A program made the translations under genes and the position numbers. DNA of 64,000 nt from Cryptomeria japonica (taxonomy: Eukaryota; Streptophyta; Pinopsida; Cupressales; Cupressaceae): NCBI RefSeq assembly GCF_030272615.1, contig NC_081415.1:630083240-630147239 (forward strand), written 5' to 3'. Shown in pieces: positions 11,523 through 22,005 of the stretch. The number at the start of each line of letters is the position of its first letter. Positions within the stretch are counted from its first letter, which is position 1. The notes under the pieces are model-generated. The model saw nothing but the letters and a program-made list of their open reading frames with translations, did no database searches and was not told where the DNA came from.

Positions 11523-13988
11523 TCACTTTTGATAAGATTTGAAAAGATGATCACTTCGCGGAGGAAGAGATTGGAATTGTTTAGGCCAAAAATAATCAAT
11601 AGGAACGCTAGAAGTTCTTTCAGTTGGTTTAAAGAGACTATGATTGACAGTAACAACTTCACCATTATGGGGAAATTTCAAACACTTATGAATAGGAGAA
11701 GCAATAGCTTTCATGGAAGATAGCCAAGGATAGCCAAGCTTCACACGAAATTGTTCGGATGAAGGAATAATAGCAAAGTTCACATCAAGGGATTTGTTAT
11801 GGACCTCAATAGGTAATGTAATAGAACCAATTGCAGGAGAAGAAAATGCATCAAATAATTTCACAACCACATTTGTTTTGTCATAGATCACTTGATTCAA
11901 TTGCAAAGTAAAAATAAATTCTTCAGTAATAACATTAACCATGAAAGAAGGGTCAATAAGCACTCCACGGCAAGGTGTATTCTTGACTTTTGCAACTATG
12001 TATAAAGGACCATCAGGTGCCCTGATTGTTTCACTAGAATCAAATGTGATGGAAGGTTCTTTAGGGTTTTCTTGCTGCTCTACAAAGTTAATCACATTCG
12101 GAGTCATAGACACAAGACCATCAGATGAGAAAGAAGAATCATTAGCCTCAATTGCATTAGAGGTATGAGAAGGTAATGGATTAGTCAAAATCTGAAGATT
12201 TTGATTAGGAGGAGCTACAGATGTGTTGCCTTTATCATTCACTCCAGAAATAGAGATAGTATTATTATCAATCAAATCTTGAATTTTACCCTTTAAAGCA
12301 AAACATTTTTCAGTATCATGCCCAGGTTGACGATGAAATTGACAAAAAGATTTGTTATCAAAATAAGGTGAAGTAATCTTTGCAGGATCAATTTGCCTTA
12401 TAGGAGGAAGAGTAAGCACATTTTGTTCCAATAGCTTATTCATAATACTATGCAATGATTCATTCAAAGGAGTATACTTTCTTTCTTTCTTGAAAAACTT
12501 AGAAATAGGAGGCACACCTGATGCTGCATTCACATTGTTGTTGATGATGTTTTCATTGAATTTGATGGAATCTTTGTTCGGTTTAAACTTTCCAAATGTT
12601 TGGTGACTGCTATCACCCTTATCACTTGGAGCCATAGGATGTGATTGTTCCATTTGACTCACAGTCAGTTGATAATTGTGAAGAGTTGCACACAACTGTT
12701 GGAAAGAAGTAAACTCAGAAAATAGAAGTTTATCTCGAATATGTTTTTGTAAATTAGAAATAAAGATTCTTTGAATATCATTGTCAGGCACTGGAAAAGA
12801 AATTTGAGCATACAAATGCTTATATCTACCAATGAAATCAGTCACTTTTTCTTTAACACCTTGTTTACAATGCATTAAATCAATCAAAGTAACTTTAGGA
12901 CTTATATTGTTTTGAAATTGTTGAATGAAAGCATTTGCAAGTTGTTCGAAAGAAGTAATAGAATAAGAAGGCAACGAGCAATACCATTGTAAGGCTTTGT
13001 CTCCTAATGTTCTAGTAAATAGTTTTGCAAGCAACCTTTGGTCATAAGCAAAATCAGTACATATTGTTTGAAAAGTCTTAACATGTGTTAGAGGATCTCC
13101 TTTACCATTATAAAGTTCCAAATGCGGGATTTCAACATGTTTAGGAGGGATAGCTCGAACAATGTCAAGAGAAAGTGGGCTCGCAACATCAAATGTGGGC
13201 ACACTAAACTTAGATTGATTCATAGAGGCAATTTGTTGCTGTAAAGAAGAGACAGTTTGTGCAAGATTGTTAATGGTCACTTCAGTCGAAGAATTCATAT
13301 TAGATGTGTTAGATTGAGATGGAGGTGTTATGTTATTGAAAGAAGGTAAAGGGTAAGGTGGCGGGACACTATGATAATTAGTCATAGGAGAGGATTGGAA
13401 AGGAGGAACACTACAAGGAGGAATGGAATGGTTAAATGAATTGCCCCCTTGCGTCACGTTCATTTGTGAAGATGAAATAGGGACATTCATTGAAGGAATG
13501 AATGAAGAAGTTGGATTGAATGACGGCAGAGGGTTAATTGAAGAAGAAGGATTGCCCCCATGACTGGTGATCATAGGAGGAATGTCTTGTATTGAAGTAG
13601 TCATTATGTTTGATGTAAAAGTAGGTATACTAGCAGTAGAAGTTGTCAAAGGGATAGAATGATTGACTTGTGTAGGAGGTTGTGTATAACCTAAAGTTTC
13701 GGCACAACTCTTCATAGGCATCACATTCAAATCAACAATGTGTGCAATACCACGCAAAATATCAATTCCATTCTTATCACTTTGAAGCATATGTTTTAGA
13801 CCCTCAATTAAAGGAAGAGCTTGACTATAAGGGTATTCTTGAGACATCCATTGTCGAAAATCGTCAAATTGGTTATCCAATTTCGAAAGTTGTTCTTCAG
13901 AAACCTCATGGAGAGCTTCTTCATCATTAGGAGGATTAGAGGAATTACTCGTGTCCTCATTAAAAAGGCCATTCAAATTAGGTTCCAT
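11523..13988 (-). CDS. Gag polyprotein with protease-like tail, 821 residues, open
   Basis: The start at 13988 (MEPNLNGLFNEDTS) is the first ATG after the leader and is conserved in the remnant at 3380. Residues 120-235 are a Ser/Asn/Pro-rich spacer. Residues 285-445 match the retrotransposon capsid (Retrotrans_gag) domain, including LELYNGKGDPLTHVKTF and LGDKALQWY. Residues 548-572 carry a FCQFHRQPGHDTEKC zinc-binding signature. Residues 660-790 resemble the gypsy aspartic protease: GVLIDPSFMVNVIT stands where VLIDGG-type motifs stand, and LGYPWL stands for LGRPWI. The usual Gly after the catalytic Asp679 is Pro, so protease activity is doubtful. The product should form the particle that packages element RNA. 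No stop or frameshift is present over 2.46 kb of otherwise decayed surroundings, which implies youth or recent selection. Confidence 0.92.
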   Translation of the reverse strand: MEPNLNGLFNEDTSNSSNPPNDEEALHEVSEEQLSKLDNQFDDFRQWMSQEYPYSQALPLIEGLKHMLQSDKNGIDILRGIAHIVDLNVMPMKSCAETLGYTQPPTQVNHSIPLTTSTASIPTFTSNIMTTSIQDIPPMITSHGGNPSSSINPLPSFNPTSSFIPSMNVPISSSQMNVTQGGNSFNHSIPPCSVPPFQSSPMTNYHSVPPPYPLPSFNNITPPSQSNTSNMNSSTEVTINNLAQTVSSLQQQIASMNQSKFSVPTFDVASPLSLDIVRAIPPKHVEIPHLELYNGKGDPLTHVKTFQTICTDFAYDQRLLAKLFTRTLGDKALQWYCSLPSYSITSFEQLANAFIQQFQNNISPKVTLIDLMHCKQGVKEKVTDFIGRYKHLYAQISFPVPDNDIQRIFISNLQKHIRDKLLFSEFTSFQQLCATLHNYQLTVSQMEQSHPMAPSDKGDSSHQTFGKFKPNKDSIKFNENIINNNVNAASGVPPISKFFKKERKYTPLNESLHSIMNKLLEQNVLTLPPIRQIDPAKITSPYFDNKSFCQFHRQPGHDTEKCFALKGKIQDLIDNNTISISGVNDKGNTSVAPPNQNLQILTNPLPSHTSNAIEANDSSFSSDGLVSMTPNVINFVEQQENPKEPSITFDSSETIRAPDGPLYIVAKVKNTPCRGVLIDPSFMVNVITEEFIFTLQLNQVIYDKTNVVVKLFDAFSSPAIGSITLPIEVHNKSLDVNFAIIPSSEQFRVKLGYPWLSSMKAIASPIHKCLKFPHNGEVVTVNHSLFKPTERTSSVPIDYFWPKQFQSLPPRSDHLFKSYQK

Positions 13989-14034
13989 CTCCTCAGTAAT
14001 TAAACCTTGGAAAGACTTAATTCTAAGGCTTCAT

Positions 14035-15236
14035 CTAACAGGAATAGTGTAAGTAGGGCTTATTGTTGTAAAACTCATGCACTAGAAAGGGAGAGAAGAT
14101 TTTGAATTTAGAGGTAGCAAAGTTCAGTAAAATCAGCCAATCTTCTAGATTTAAGCTGTTAAATGCAATCACGACAATCTCCTGAAATTTCAGAAAAAAT
14201 GTCAGGGACCGTGGCGCTCGGAGTGCACACGGTCCTTGCAACTTTTTTCGAAATTTGCAGGGATGAAAGTTATGATGATTTTAGAGCTAATCTGAAAAAA
14301 TTGAGTGATTTTACGATCTGTAAATAGGCCAAATTAAAGTTGCAATCTCAAAATTGAACCCTACCCAGATTGTCGAAAAATGCAAAATTTGAATTTTGAA
14401 AAAGAGAGGGAAACTGAAATTTTGAATTTTATGATTTTAGAGGGAATGTTAAGAGCAATGCAAGTTTTGAAATTTAGAAGTTGACTCAATTTCACGCAAA
14501 ATTCAATTTTGAAAGCGGAAATCAAAGTTGTTGTAATTAGGCACTTAATTTCAAAAGTCACAAATTGCAAGAATTTGAATAAAGCACTGAAATTTCGAAT
14601 GAATGCCAACACACTTTTCAGATTTAGGACAGTAAGAAACACAATTTTGACATGAATTTCAGTTTCGACAATTTTTGAATGTTTAGAAGCCTTAATCCAA
14701 GCAACCACAAGACCAATTTTGATTTTAATTTTGAAAGTGTTATAATTGATAAAATCAGCCAAAATTCTGGATTTTAGCAAGAAAATACAGTAAGATCTAG
14801 CTCCCAAAATTTCAGAAAAAATGTCAGGGACGATGGCGCTCGGAGTGCACACGGTCCTCGCAACTTTTTTCCAAATTTTCAGGAATGAAAGATATTATGA
14901 TTTTATTGCGGAATCCAAAGTTACAGTTGATTTGGAAATGTTTTGATCCGTAAAATTATCAGTCAAAGGCTGAATCAAGAGGGTTTTAAAAATTAGGGTT
15001 TTGACACTTAACCACTTAATTTTCAGAATTAAAGCACAAATATGATTTGATAATTTGTAATAGAAGGGTAGATCTGAAACAAGCATTAACATTTAGACAT
15101 TTCGCAAGTTCAATTACTAAAAATAAAATTTAGGGTTTTCATGCAATCAACCTCTAAAATTTGTAAAAGATCAAACATGGAAATGTAATCAAGGAAGCCA
15201 ATTTTCAGATCTAACCATGAATAATCAGAAAGGATG
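14035..15236 (-). other. Untranslated leader of the gag-only element
   Basis: About 1.25 kb between the primer binding site and the gag start. Two stretches, about 14130-14290 and 14750-14910, are diverged copies of one module containing a GC-rich stem-loop: 14206-14235 with perfect 8-bp arms GGACCGTG/CACGGTCC, and 14828-14856 with weaker arms. The same module occurs once in each LTR. Short frames here (for example 14361-14852) show no domain. Confidence 0.7.
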
Positions 15237-15254
15237 TTCACGTCGGGTTCACCA
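15236..15254 (-). other. Primer binding site of the gag-only element
   Basis: In element sense TGGTGAACCCGACGTGAA follows the LTR end (GCTTTACA) after three T bases. The related plus-strand remnant has the same site at 2771-2786. Confidence 0.7.
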
Positions 15255-15257
15255 AAA

Positions 15258-16482
15258 TGTAAAGCGAAAAAATCGCGAACCCTAGTTGCTCTCCCCTCTT
15301 CCAACTCCAAGGAGAGAGAAGGGAGGTCACTAGGGTTGACGGTTTTCACTTAGAGGAGACTTTACATTCAAAAGAGGGGGTTGAAACCCACAAGATCCAA
15401 TCCCACACAATGCAAGATTGGATCCTAGATGAGTTTCAAGGGTTAAGACAGCAAGACTACCCTCTTTTGTAAAGATTGTGGATAGAATGATTAAGCTAGG
15501 AATGCATAGAAAGTGAGAAAGATTCACTTATAAACTGAGATAGGGATATAAGATGAAGCTGCGGACCTGGAATTAGCAGTAAAATGTCGAGACGACGCTG
15601 TCCTGCAAATTTGAGCAAAAGTTGACGGGACGATGGCACCCGGCGTGCACATGGTCCTCCGAAAAGTCCGCGAAATGAAGGGGGATCTGTTCGTCTCTGC
15701 ACAAGGATTCCAGATCTTCAATTTTAGCCGCGTACCTGCAACCTACACACAGAAAAGCAAAGATGATTGGGGGGTTAGGGATTAGGGGTTTGCCCTTAGG
15801 TCAAACCCCGGTTTTGGAATTAACCAAGAAATGAGAAATGTTGTAAATGTAATGTAAAACAAGTACTAATACCTTGTTGTAAGGATGTTTGTATCCTTAT
15901 ATGCGAAGGTATAGATGTTGTTGTATGTTGTATGTTGTATGTTGTAGTATGTGATCTCCTCTTCAATGGTTGAATCCTTGTCTTGAATGCAACACTTAGC
16001 CTTGAATGGAGACTTAGAATGATCAATTGTTTGAAGGAATGCTTGAATGCTTGAATGCTTAAATATTTGAATATCGTTTCCATGCCTTTTTCATCTTTCC
16101 AAAATGAGAGAGGAAAAATAGTTTATATACTTGTCAATTAGGGTTGATAGACTGATTTTCCCAACCTTAGGCCGACCAGGAAATGTTATTTTCCATTTTG
16201 CAAACAAAAAGACCCGAAGTCCCATAGGAGACCGGGCCCAAAATAGGGCCAGGGACCAGGGCGCTGGGCGCCATGGTCCTGGGGGGACCAGGGCGCTGGC
16301 GCTCTGGTCCCACCTCCTGGGACAACAGGGTGCAAGGAGGGATCAGGCAGGGTGCTGGAAAAATGCAGTTTTTGATGTCGTGGACAAATTTCGGGGTCTC
16401 CATTCAGGTTTAGTGTTGCATCGCCATCGTGAAGACCCAAATGCAGTCGAAATTGCAAGTGTCACAACTTTAGGACGCTACA
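15258..16482 (-). repeat. 5' LTR of the gag-only element (1225 bp)
   Basis: Mate of 8648-9904, differing at what looks like a few dozen scattered bases plus the loss or gain of one 32-bp GC-rich palindromic unit (two units at 16253-16310, three in the mate). Confidence 0.95.
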
Positions 16483-16487
16483 GGACC
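16483..16487. other. Target-site duplication GGACC (right)
   Basis: Exact repeat of 8643-8647. Confidence 0.95.
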
Positions 16488-17640
16488 ACACAGATCTGTA
16501 TGCACAATTTCAAGTCGTTTTGAGGTGTTGTGCTCCTTTGTCTTGAAACTCACTTTTGTTTGCCTACCTTTTACACATTCATCATAAAATGTGTTTACCG
16601 GTTTGATGATGGGTGGAATATTCCTCACACACCCCTTTTTTCTTACTTTAGCTAAGTTATCAAAGTTGATATGACCTAATCTTTTGTGCCACATCCAACT
16701 TTCATCTACTTGACCTAACATACATTGGGACTCATAGCATTCCTTCAGATTATAAACATTTCCACCAGTTCTCTTTCCTTCTGCCACAACTTTACCGGTA
16801 TTGTCTTTCTTTATCTAACAACCAGTTGAGTCAAGGGTGAATTTGTAACCTTTGTCACACATCTGACTCACACTCAGTAGATTATGCTTGAGGCCTTCCA
16901 CATAATATACATTATGTGCCTTAAGTTTTTCATCAATGCTTAGAGTTCCTTTTCCGTTTATTTTTATGGAGGAGTTGTCTCCAAACCTTACTAATCCACC
17001 ATTCCAGTCTTCAAGTTTGATAAATTTCTTTTTGTCACCAGTCATATAGTTTGAACAACCACTATCTACCACCCATAGATTTTTCCTTTCAGCATGCAAG
17101 GTTGTTTGTACTAAGAGACTTGATTATGCATGTTCCTTTTCTTTCTCAACCCACACTGGTTTGATTTCCTTCTTCTTATCTGCCACTATATTGAGCTCAG
17201 GTTCAGTTATCAGCCCTTGATCTGGATTTGCCTTCATTCGCTTTATCTTCTTGTTTTTTCATAACTTTGCTATGTGTCCAAATTCTTGACAGTTATAGCA
17301 TTTTACATTTTTATTAAAGGGAACGTCCTTAACATTATTGTAAGGTGCAGGTTTGTTCTTCCTACAATCAAAACTCTTATGACCATATCCATTGCACTGA
17401 TAGCAAACAAAATTCATATACCAGGGTGTATTAAATGGATTTCTACTTTCATAATTCATAGAAGGCTTATTGTTTAATCTACAGTCAGCTATTCTGTGTC
17501 CAAATTTATTGCACCGATAACAGTAACCATGAAAATTTGAAACATACCAGTTAAGTTGTCTTGGTCCTGAATGGAACTACCTCATGGAGGGTTTTCCCTT
17601 CATGTTGTTGAATCTGGTGAATCCTTCATGATCAATTCTA
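16483..17640 (-). pseudogene. Copia zinc knuckles, protease and integrase N-terminus (right of the nested insertion)
   Basis: In minus-strand order: three CCHC knuckles, CYRCNKFGHRIADC (about 17480-17520), CYQCNGYGHKSFDC and CYNCQEFGHIAKL followed by a stop (17259-17459); then the protease at 16815-17099 with the catalytic LWVVDSGCSNYMTG and HNLLSVSQMCDKG; then the pre-integrase zinc region at 16500-16787 with WMWHKRLGHINFDNL and ECVKGRQTKVSF. The last runs into HTDLCGP, where the gag-only element is inserted. The third knuckle ends in TGA exactly where its final Cys should be. Frameshifts separate the pieces. In an active copy the protease would cut the polyprotein and the knuckles would bind RNA. 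Confidence 0.88.
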
Positions 17641-17650
17641 GCATTTCTCC

Positions 17651-19300
17651 TTAGATCTGCATTTTGGTGCAAGAAGGTGGTCTTCGGTTCATTTCTGCAT
17701 ACCAGTTTGAGTGACAATTTCCAAAAGCATCTACATATGTCTTTTTGTCGGTATCCTTGCCTATAGTGAATTTCTTCTTTTCTTCACCTTCAATTGAAGA
17801 GGTGAACATTATTTCTTTGTGGGATTTATCTTTGTGGGTTGAACTTTGACCTTCTTCAAAACCTAAGCCACCAGTGTCTTTGGATTGCTTTTGTTTGCTC
17901 AACATCTTATCTAAGGCCTTAGTGTTGCCTTCATACTTGCTCCTTATTTTTGTTTATTCCTTGCTTTCTTCAAGCTCCTTTCTGAGCCTTATTATTTCAA
18001 CTTCCAGCTCTTGATGCTCATTTTCTTTCTTTGTCATGTCAAAGGTTGTAGCTTCACTAATCCTCTTAGTTTCTTCTAGTTGCAGCTTCAAGTCAAATAT
18101 GACTTGACCGGACTCTTCCAAAGATTGTTTCAAAAGATCTTGTTCATTTACTGCAGCAAGCTTAACCCTCTTGAGTTCTCTTCTTGTTTTACTCAATTCT
18201 TCAAGAGCACTTATAAGTTCACTCTCCAAATCCACTTTAGCCTCAACATCCTCTTCTTCTTCATCTTCATCAGCTGGTCTGTCAAGTGCCATGAAGAGAT
18301 TGACTTTTCTGTTGTTCTCATGGTCATCATTTTCTGATGCATTTTCATCATCTATTGTGTCCTCCTCAAAGGTATATAAGTTGTTATGGTTTCGGTAGCC
18401 TCTTTTTCCTTGCCAGTAGTCATTCCTTTCACTATCTTTGCTGACAGATCTTCTGAACTCTCTTGACTCATCTCCACCAGTTTCTTTGTGAGGACAGTTT
18501 GCAGCGAAGTGTCCTACCTTTCCACAGTTGAAGCACTTAAGTGGTAGCTTTCCTTTGTACCGATCAGATCCTCTTTTGATCTTCCTAACAAATTTTGCTA
18601 CTTCTTCATCAGAATCTTCACTAGATTGTTTGTGAGTGATAGCTTCTTTGCTATTTTTGGTGATATTGAATGTTGCTTCTTTCCTTGAGGAAGTATCACT
18701 GGTTGTTCTCATCTCATAGGTTGTCAGGGAGCCAAATAGCTCATCCATTGTAAAAGTATTCAGATCCTTGTCTTCTTTAATGATTGACACCTTAGTATCA
18801 TATTTGGGAGTGAGAGATCTAAGTATCTTTTTGACAAGAATCTCATCTGCAATCTCTTCCCCAAGTCCTCTAATGGTATTCATAGTTTCATCAAATTTGT
18901 GAAGATAGTCTACAATATTTTTATCATCTTTCATTTTGATGCTTTCAAGTTGACCCCTTAGTGTTTGCAACTTGGCTTCTTTGAATTTTGCATCTCCCTC
19001 AAACAATCTTTGCAATTTGTCCCATGTCTCCTTTGCTAAAATACAATGCATGACTTTGACAAATTCATTATCAAACATTCCACTCAAGATAGCATGTTTT
19101 TCCTTTGCATTAATCTCATACTCCTTTTTTGCATCCAGATCAGAGGGAGGAGTATTAGGAATGACATACCCATTCCTGACCGACATCCACACATCAAAAC
19201 CAAGAGATAAAATATAGGTCTCCATTCTTCTGCTCCAGAAGGCATAGTTGGATCCATCAAACATGGGGGATTTTGAGGAAGCAGACTCACTTCTTGCCAT
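17651..19300 (-). pseudogene. Copia gag with UBN2-type domain, zinc knuckle and coiled coil
   Basis: I take ATG 19300 (MARSESASSKSPMFDG), with the primer binding site about 50 bases upstream, as the start. The frame is open for 448 codons to a TAA at 17954-17956 and continues in the same frame to 17651, so the TAA is probably a point nonsense change. Residues 15-200 are the UBN2/Retrotran_gag_2 capsid region (FDGSNYAFWSRRMETYI, TWDKLQRLFEGD, DYLHKFDETMNTIRGLGE). A CFNCGKVGHFAANC knuckle lies near 18490-18540. An acidic stretch and a long Leu/Glu/Lys coiled coil follow. Acidic and coiled-coil tails after the first knuckle are common in long copia Gags. This half of the element is better preserved than pol. 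Confidence 0.9.
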
Positions 19301-19351
19301 TGTCCTCAAAGTCTAGAATCTACCCAAGGTTTAAAGATAACTGGGAACCAG

Positions 19352-19363
19352 GCTCTGATACCA
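19352..19363 (-). other. Primer binding site, initiator tRNA-Met type
   Basis: In element sense TGGTATCAGAGC, the classical initiator methionine tRNA complement, two bases after the LTR end ...CAACA. Confidence 0.95.
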
Positions 19364-19365
19364 AT

Positions 19366-20765
19366 TGTTGAACATAGAGTACCACTGAGAGGGGGGTGAA
19401 TCAGTGGTTCCTAAGTGTTTCCTCTTGTGATCTAACTTGAGAATATCAGTTATTTACTTAATCACTTAAACAGTCAAACTGGCAATACAAGAAAGAAAGC
19501 CAAAGAGACCATACACACACAAGTAACTCACAACACCAGATTTATGAGGAAAACCCAATATGGGAAAAACCTTGGTGAGAAAATTTGTTGAAGACTACTG
19601 CTCCATTCTAGCCTCACTAGGTAAAACACATATTTACAAATATTTTTGGCACCAACCCAAGCAGCAGCAACCCCTGCACCAAGTTTCAACTTGGCGATGT
19701 TTATTGAAATACTATTTGAATACAATTAAGGCTTCTTATTGCAAATGAATTCTGCAACTCTTGACTCAAATAACTTTGTTATCTTTCTCTCCCTTTCACA
19801 CATAGTCTCTCAGCACACTGTGTCACACTAGGATGCTACCTACTCTGCCACAGCTTACCGGTTAGGCTCAACTGCCAGATTATGATACTGTCGGTAGAAT
19901 CCTCTCACCAGTTTTCTTTCTCACTCACACTGCAACTTGCTCAAAACATATTCTAAAGGTTTCTCCTTGCTCGCTCTCACTTCTCTTCTCTGCTCAATCT
20001 TCACAGCATCAACAACATATTTTGTCCAGAGCTCTCATTTCTTATACTTGCTTTTCTTTCCGACACAATCTTCATGAGATCCAATCCCCCCTATCTTGGA
20101 TCAATCACCTATCCTTGAAGACTGCACCTGCACACGGTTTTCATTATCCAATGCATGTTTTTCTTGGAGTGGCAATCACGAATCAGATCTTTTGTCATGA
20201 AGTCAAATGACACATTAAGTGTTCCAGAAGTTTCCTTTATGAGAACATCCTGAATCGGATTTCCTTTGCCTTGATTCAGGTGCCAACTGCACCTTGATCT
20301 TCCTCTGTCATTCCTTCTTCCTCGAGCTACAATTAGTCAGGTGCAATCCCATGATTTGTGGCTCCTTCATTAATGGCAATTATCTATTTTATCGACCTTG
20401 TCGATGAGGCTTCACCAACCACAATACACTTGCCACCTCTACTCCACATGGCATCACATGGATCAAGACACAGACCACCAACACACAGTCGGTCCGGAAA
20501 ACACATACTGATATATCCCTTTGCCAGTAGACTGTTCTTCTTTTGTTACCCGGTAGAACATCCTATATCGGTTTCACATCTTCACCTCCGGTGGTGTGAG
20601 ACAATTTTAAACATTCTGCCTCTTCATCATAAACAAGCAACCACCCTTCAGACCAGTTTGTACTTTATCCTTCAGACCGGTAGACCTTCATTCTTTATGC
20701 TCACCCTTATGTGGATCTCCATCATGTCGGTTGACATCAATGACAACAATGCCAAAATGCCAACA
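19366..20765 (-). repeat. 5' LTR of the copia element (1400 bp)
   Basis: On the plus strand it runs from TGTTGAACATAGAG to ATGCCAACA. Its first 250 bases (including gaggggggtgaatcagtggttcc and gggaaaaacct) and its last 40 (gttgacatcaatgacaacaatgcc) match the LTR at 49245-51748, so the two belong to related families. No coding content. Confidence 0.88.
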
Positions 20766-21353
20766 AGTGTTGTTTTGTACCTAGCCAATCTTCTTGGAGG
20801 TCCACGCAAAGTTATAAGCATTATTGGAGGTGTTCTTGGTGATTTGACCAACATGTTAGTGTTCTCACGTTTCATTATGAACCGGTGGATCTTTGGCCAA
20901 CTTGATTTAGTTGTTGAGGTTAGAAAATAGTATAAGGATGAAGTTTGGAGATTTATTTGTGAGGACAAAGGTCCGCAAAAGATAAGAACCAGGAAAGATA
21001 TAGGTTTCAGAGGATTGCAGTGTTCTAGTCCAGTGGACTAAGGTTTGGATCAGTAGAGAATTATCGGAGACAGAGTTGTTAAGTAGATGATCTATGAATC
21101 ATAGATTTGAGTGGTTTGAATGATTTTGTGATTCTGGGCTATGGTCCATCATGTGTAAAGCTTGAGGGCATATATAATTTATCAAAATAATATAAGGATT
21201 GAGATTTAAGGCTAGGTTTTTCCATTTGAGGGTTTTTCCAGGGTATATCTTGTGTTGAATGATCTTGTTTTACTTTTTTATTTCATGGTGTTTATGTTAT
21301 AGGCTGCAAGGTAGGGTTGTTCTTCATTGGATCTCCCTACATTGACTACATCA
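20766..21353 (+). repeat. LTR 1 of a short two-LTR element
   Basis: It matches 22006-22592 along its whole length (about 588 bp). It ends ...ACTACATCA and is followed two bases later by TGGTATCAGAGC (21356-21367). Its left end abuts the copia LTR. Either it was cut there by the copia insertion (shared AGTGT), or the LTR starts at TGTTGTTTTG (20768). Confidence 0.8.
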
Positions 21354-22005
21354 AGTGGTATCAGAGCTAGTTATGAACATGTTGATGGAGGAAGAGCTAG
21401 TTGTGAACCGGTTGGATGAAAATAAATTAAGGAAGGTTGAATACTTGTTCATATCACCAAACATTGAGGCAATGCAAGGCTTACAAGAAGACCGTTGAAC
21501 CTAGGAGCATGAACTTGAGGTAGTTGACAAGCGGACTTGAACAGATCACCAAATTGAGGCAGGTTGCAAGGTTGTCTGGTAGATCGCCGAGGAGAGGCAA
21601 TTGGAACTTGTAGTTAGACCGTTTAACTTGAGGCAATTGCAAGTATCTGTTAACAAATCACCGAAACAGATTTGATGGTGATGGGACTCACTTTTCAATT
21701 AACCTCAAGAATCTAATGCAGGAGCATCTAAGTAGTTCATCTGGTTGGAGTAGTTAGAAGTGGAGTTGTTTGGAGATTGTTGTGTTTCTTCATATTTGTG
21801 AATTTAAAGCTTCAGATTTGGATTTAGCATCTGGAGATCGTTGTCTTAAACATATTTGAGATTCATGACATTTGGATTTGATTCCGGTGAGCTCAATTTT
21901 GGTATTGGTTTGGTGCTGGTGTGTTCTTACCAGTTGGTCTTGTAGTATGTGGAGTGAAGAATAATTTGGTTGTAGATAGTTTCCGTGACTTGCAGATCAT
22001 ACAGA
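21354..22005 (+). mobile_element. Interior of a TRIM-like non-autonomous retrotransposon
   Basis: Only about 650 bases separate the two LTR-like repeats. It starts with an initiator-tRNA primer binding site (21356-21367) followed by a partly duplicated 'agagctagttatgaac' motif. No open frame of note and no gag or pol motif is present. Small size, short interior and terminal repeats of about 587 bp fit a terminal-repeat retrotransposon in miniature or a deletion derivative. No clear polypurine tract is seen. Confidence 0.7.

Larger units (their letters stand above)
8648..16482 (-). mobile_element. Complete non-autonomous gag-only LTR retrotransposon (Ty3/gypsy type)
   Basis: The two LTRs are 8648-9904 (3') and 15258-16482 (5'), both TGTAAAGC...GCTACA on the plus strand. 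The element is flanked by the exact 5-bp duplication GGACC. On the minus strand the 5' LTR is followed by a primer binding site (15254 down), a leader of about 1.25 kb, an open 821-residue Gag frame, a second broken frame and a polypurine tract next to the 3' LTR. No reverse transcriptase, RNase H or integrase is present in the 5.35-kb interior, so it would need enzymes from a partner. The Gag resembles gypsy Gags by its capsid-like domain and zinc-binding signature. The near-identical LTRs and open gag suggest recent insertion. Confidence 0.95.
6357..20765 (-). mobile_element. Ty1/copia retrotransposon, 3'-truncated, split by a nested element
   Basis: In minus-strand order it has the 5' LTR (20765 to 19366), the initiator-tRNA primer binding site, gag, zinc knuckles, protease, integrase, reverse transcriptase and RNase H. 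The order integrase before reverse transcriptase makes it Ty1/copia. A complete gag-only element (8648-16482) sits inside the integrase. The copia sequence stops abruptly at 6357 within the RNase H tail (after HFLREKVEKH), so the 3' LTR is missing. Base 20765 (...CCAACA) is followed by AGTGT, the likely right half of its target duplication; the left half is lost. Several stops and frameshifts make it inactive. Confidence 0.9.

Noticed and set aside
20358-20930. Plus-strand frame of 190 residues
   Set aside because: It crosses from the copia LTR into the neighbouring repeat and has no conserved pattern.
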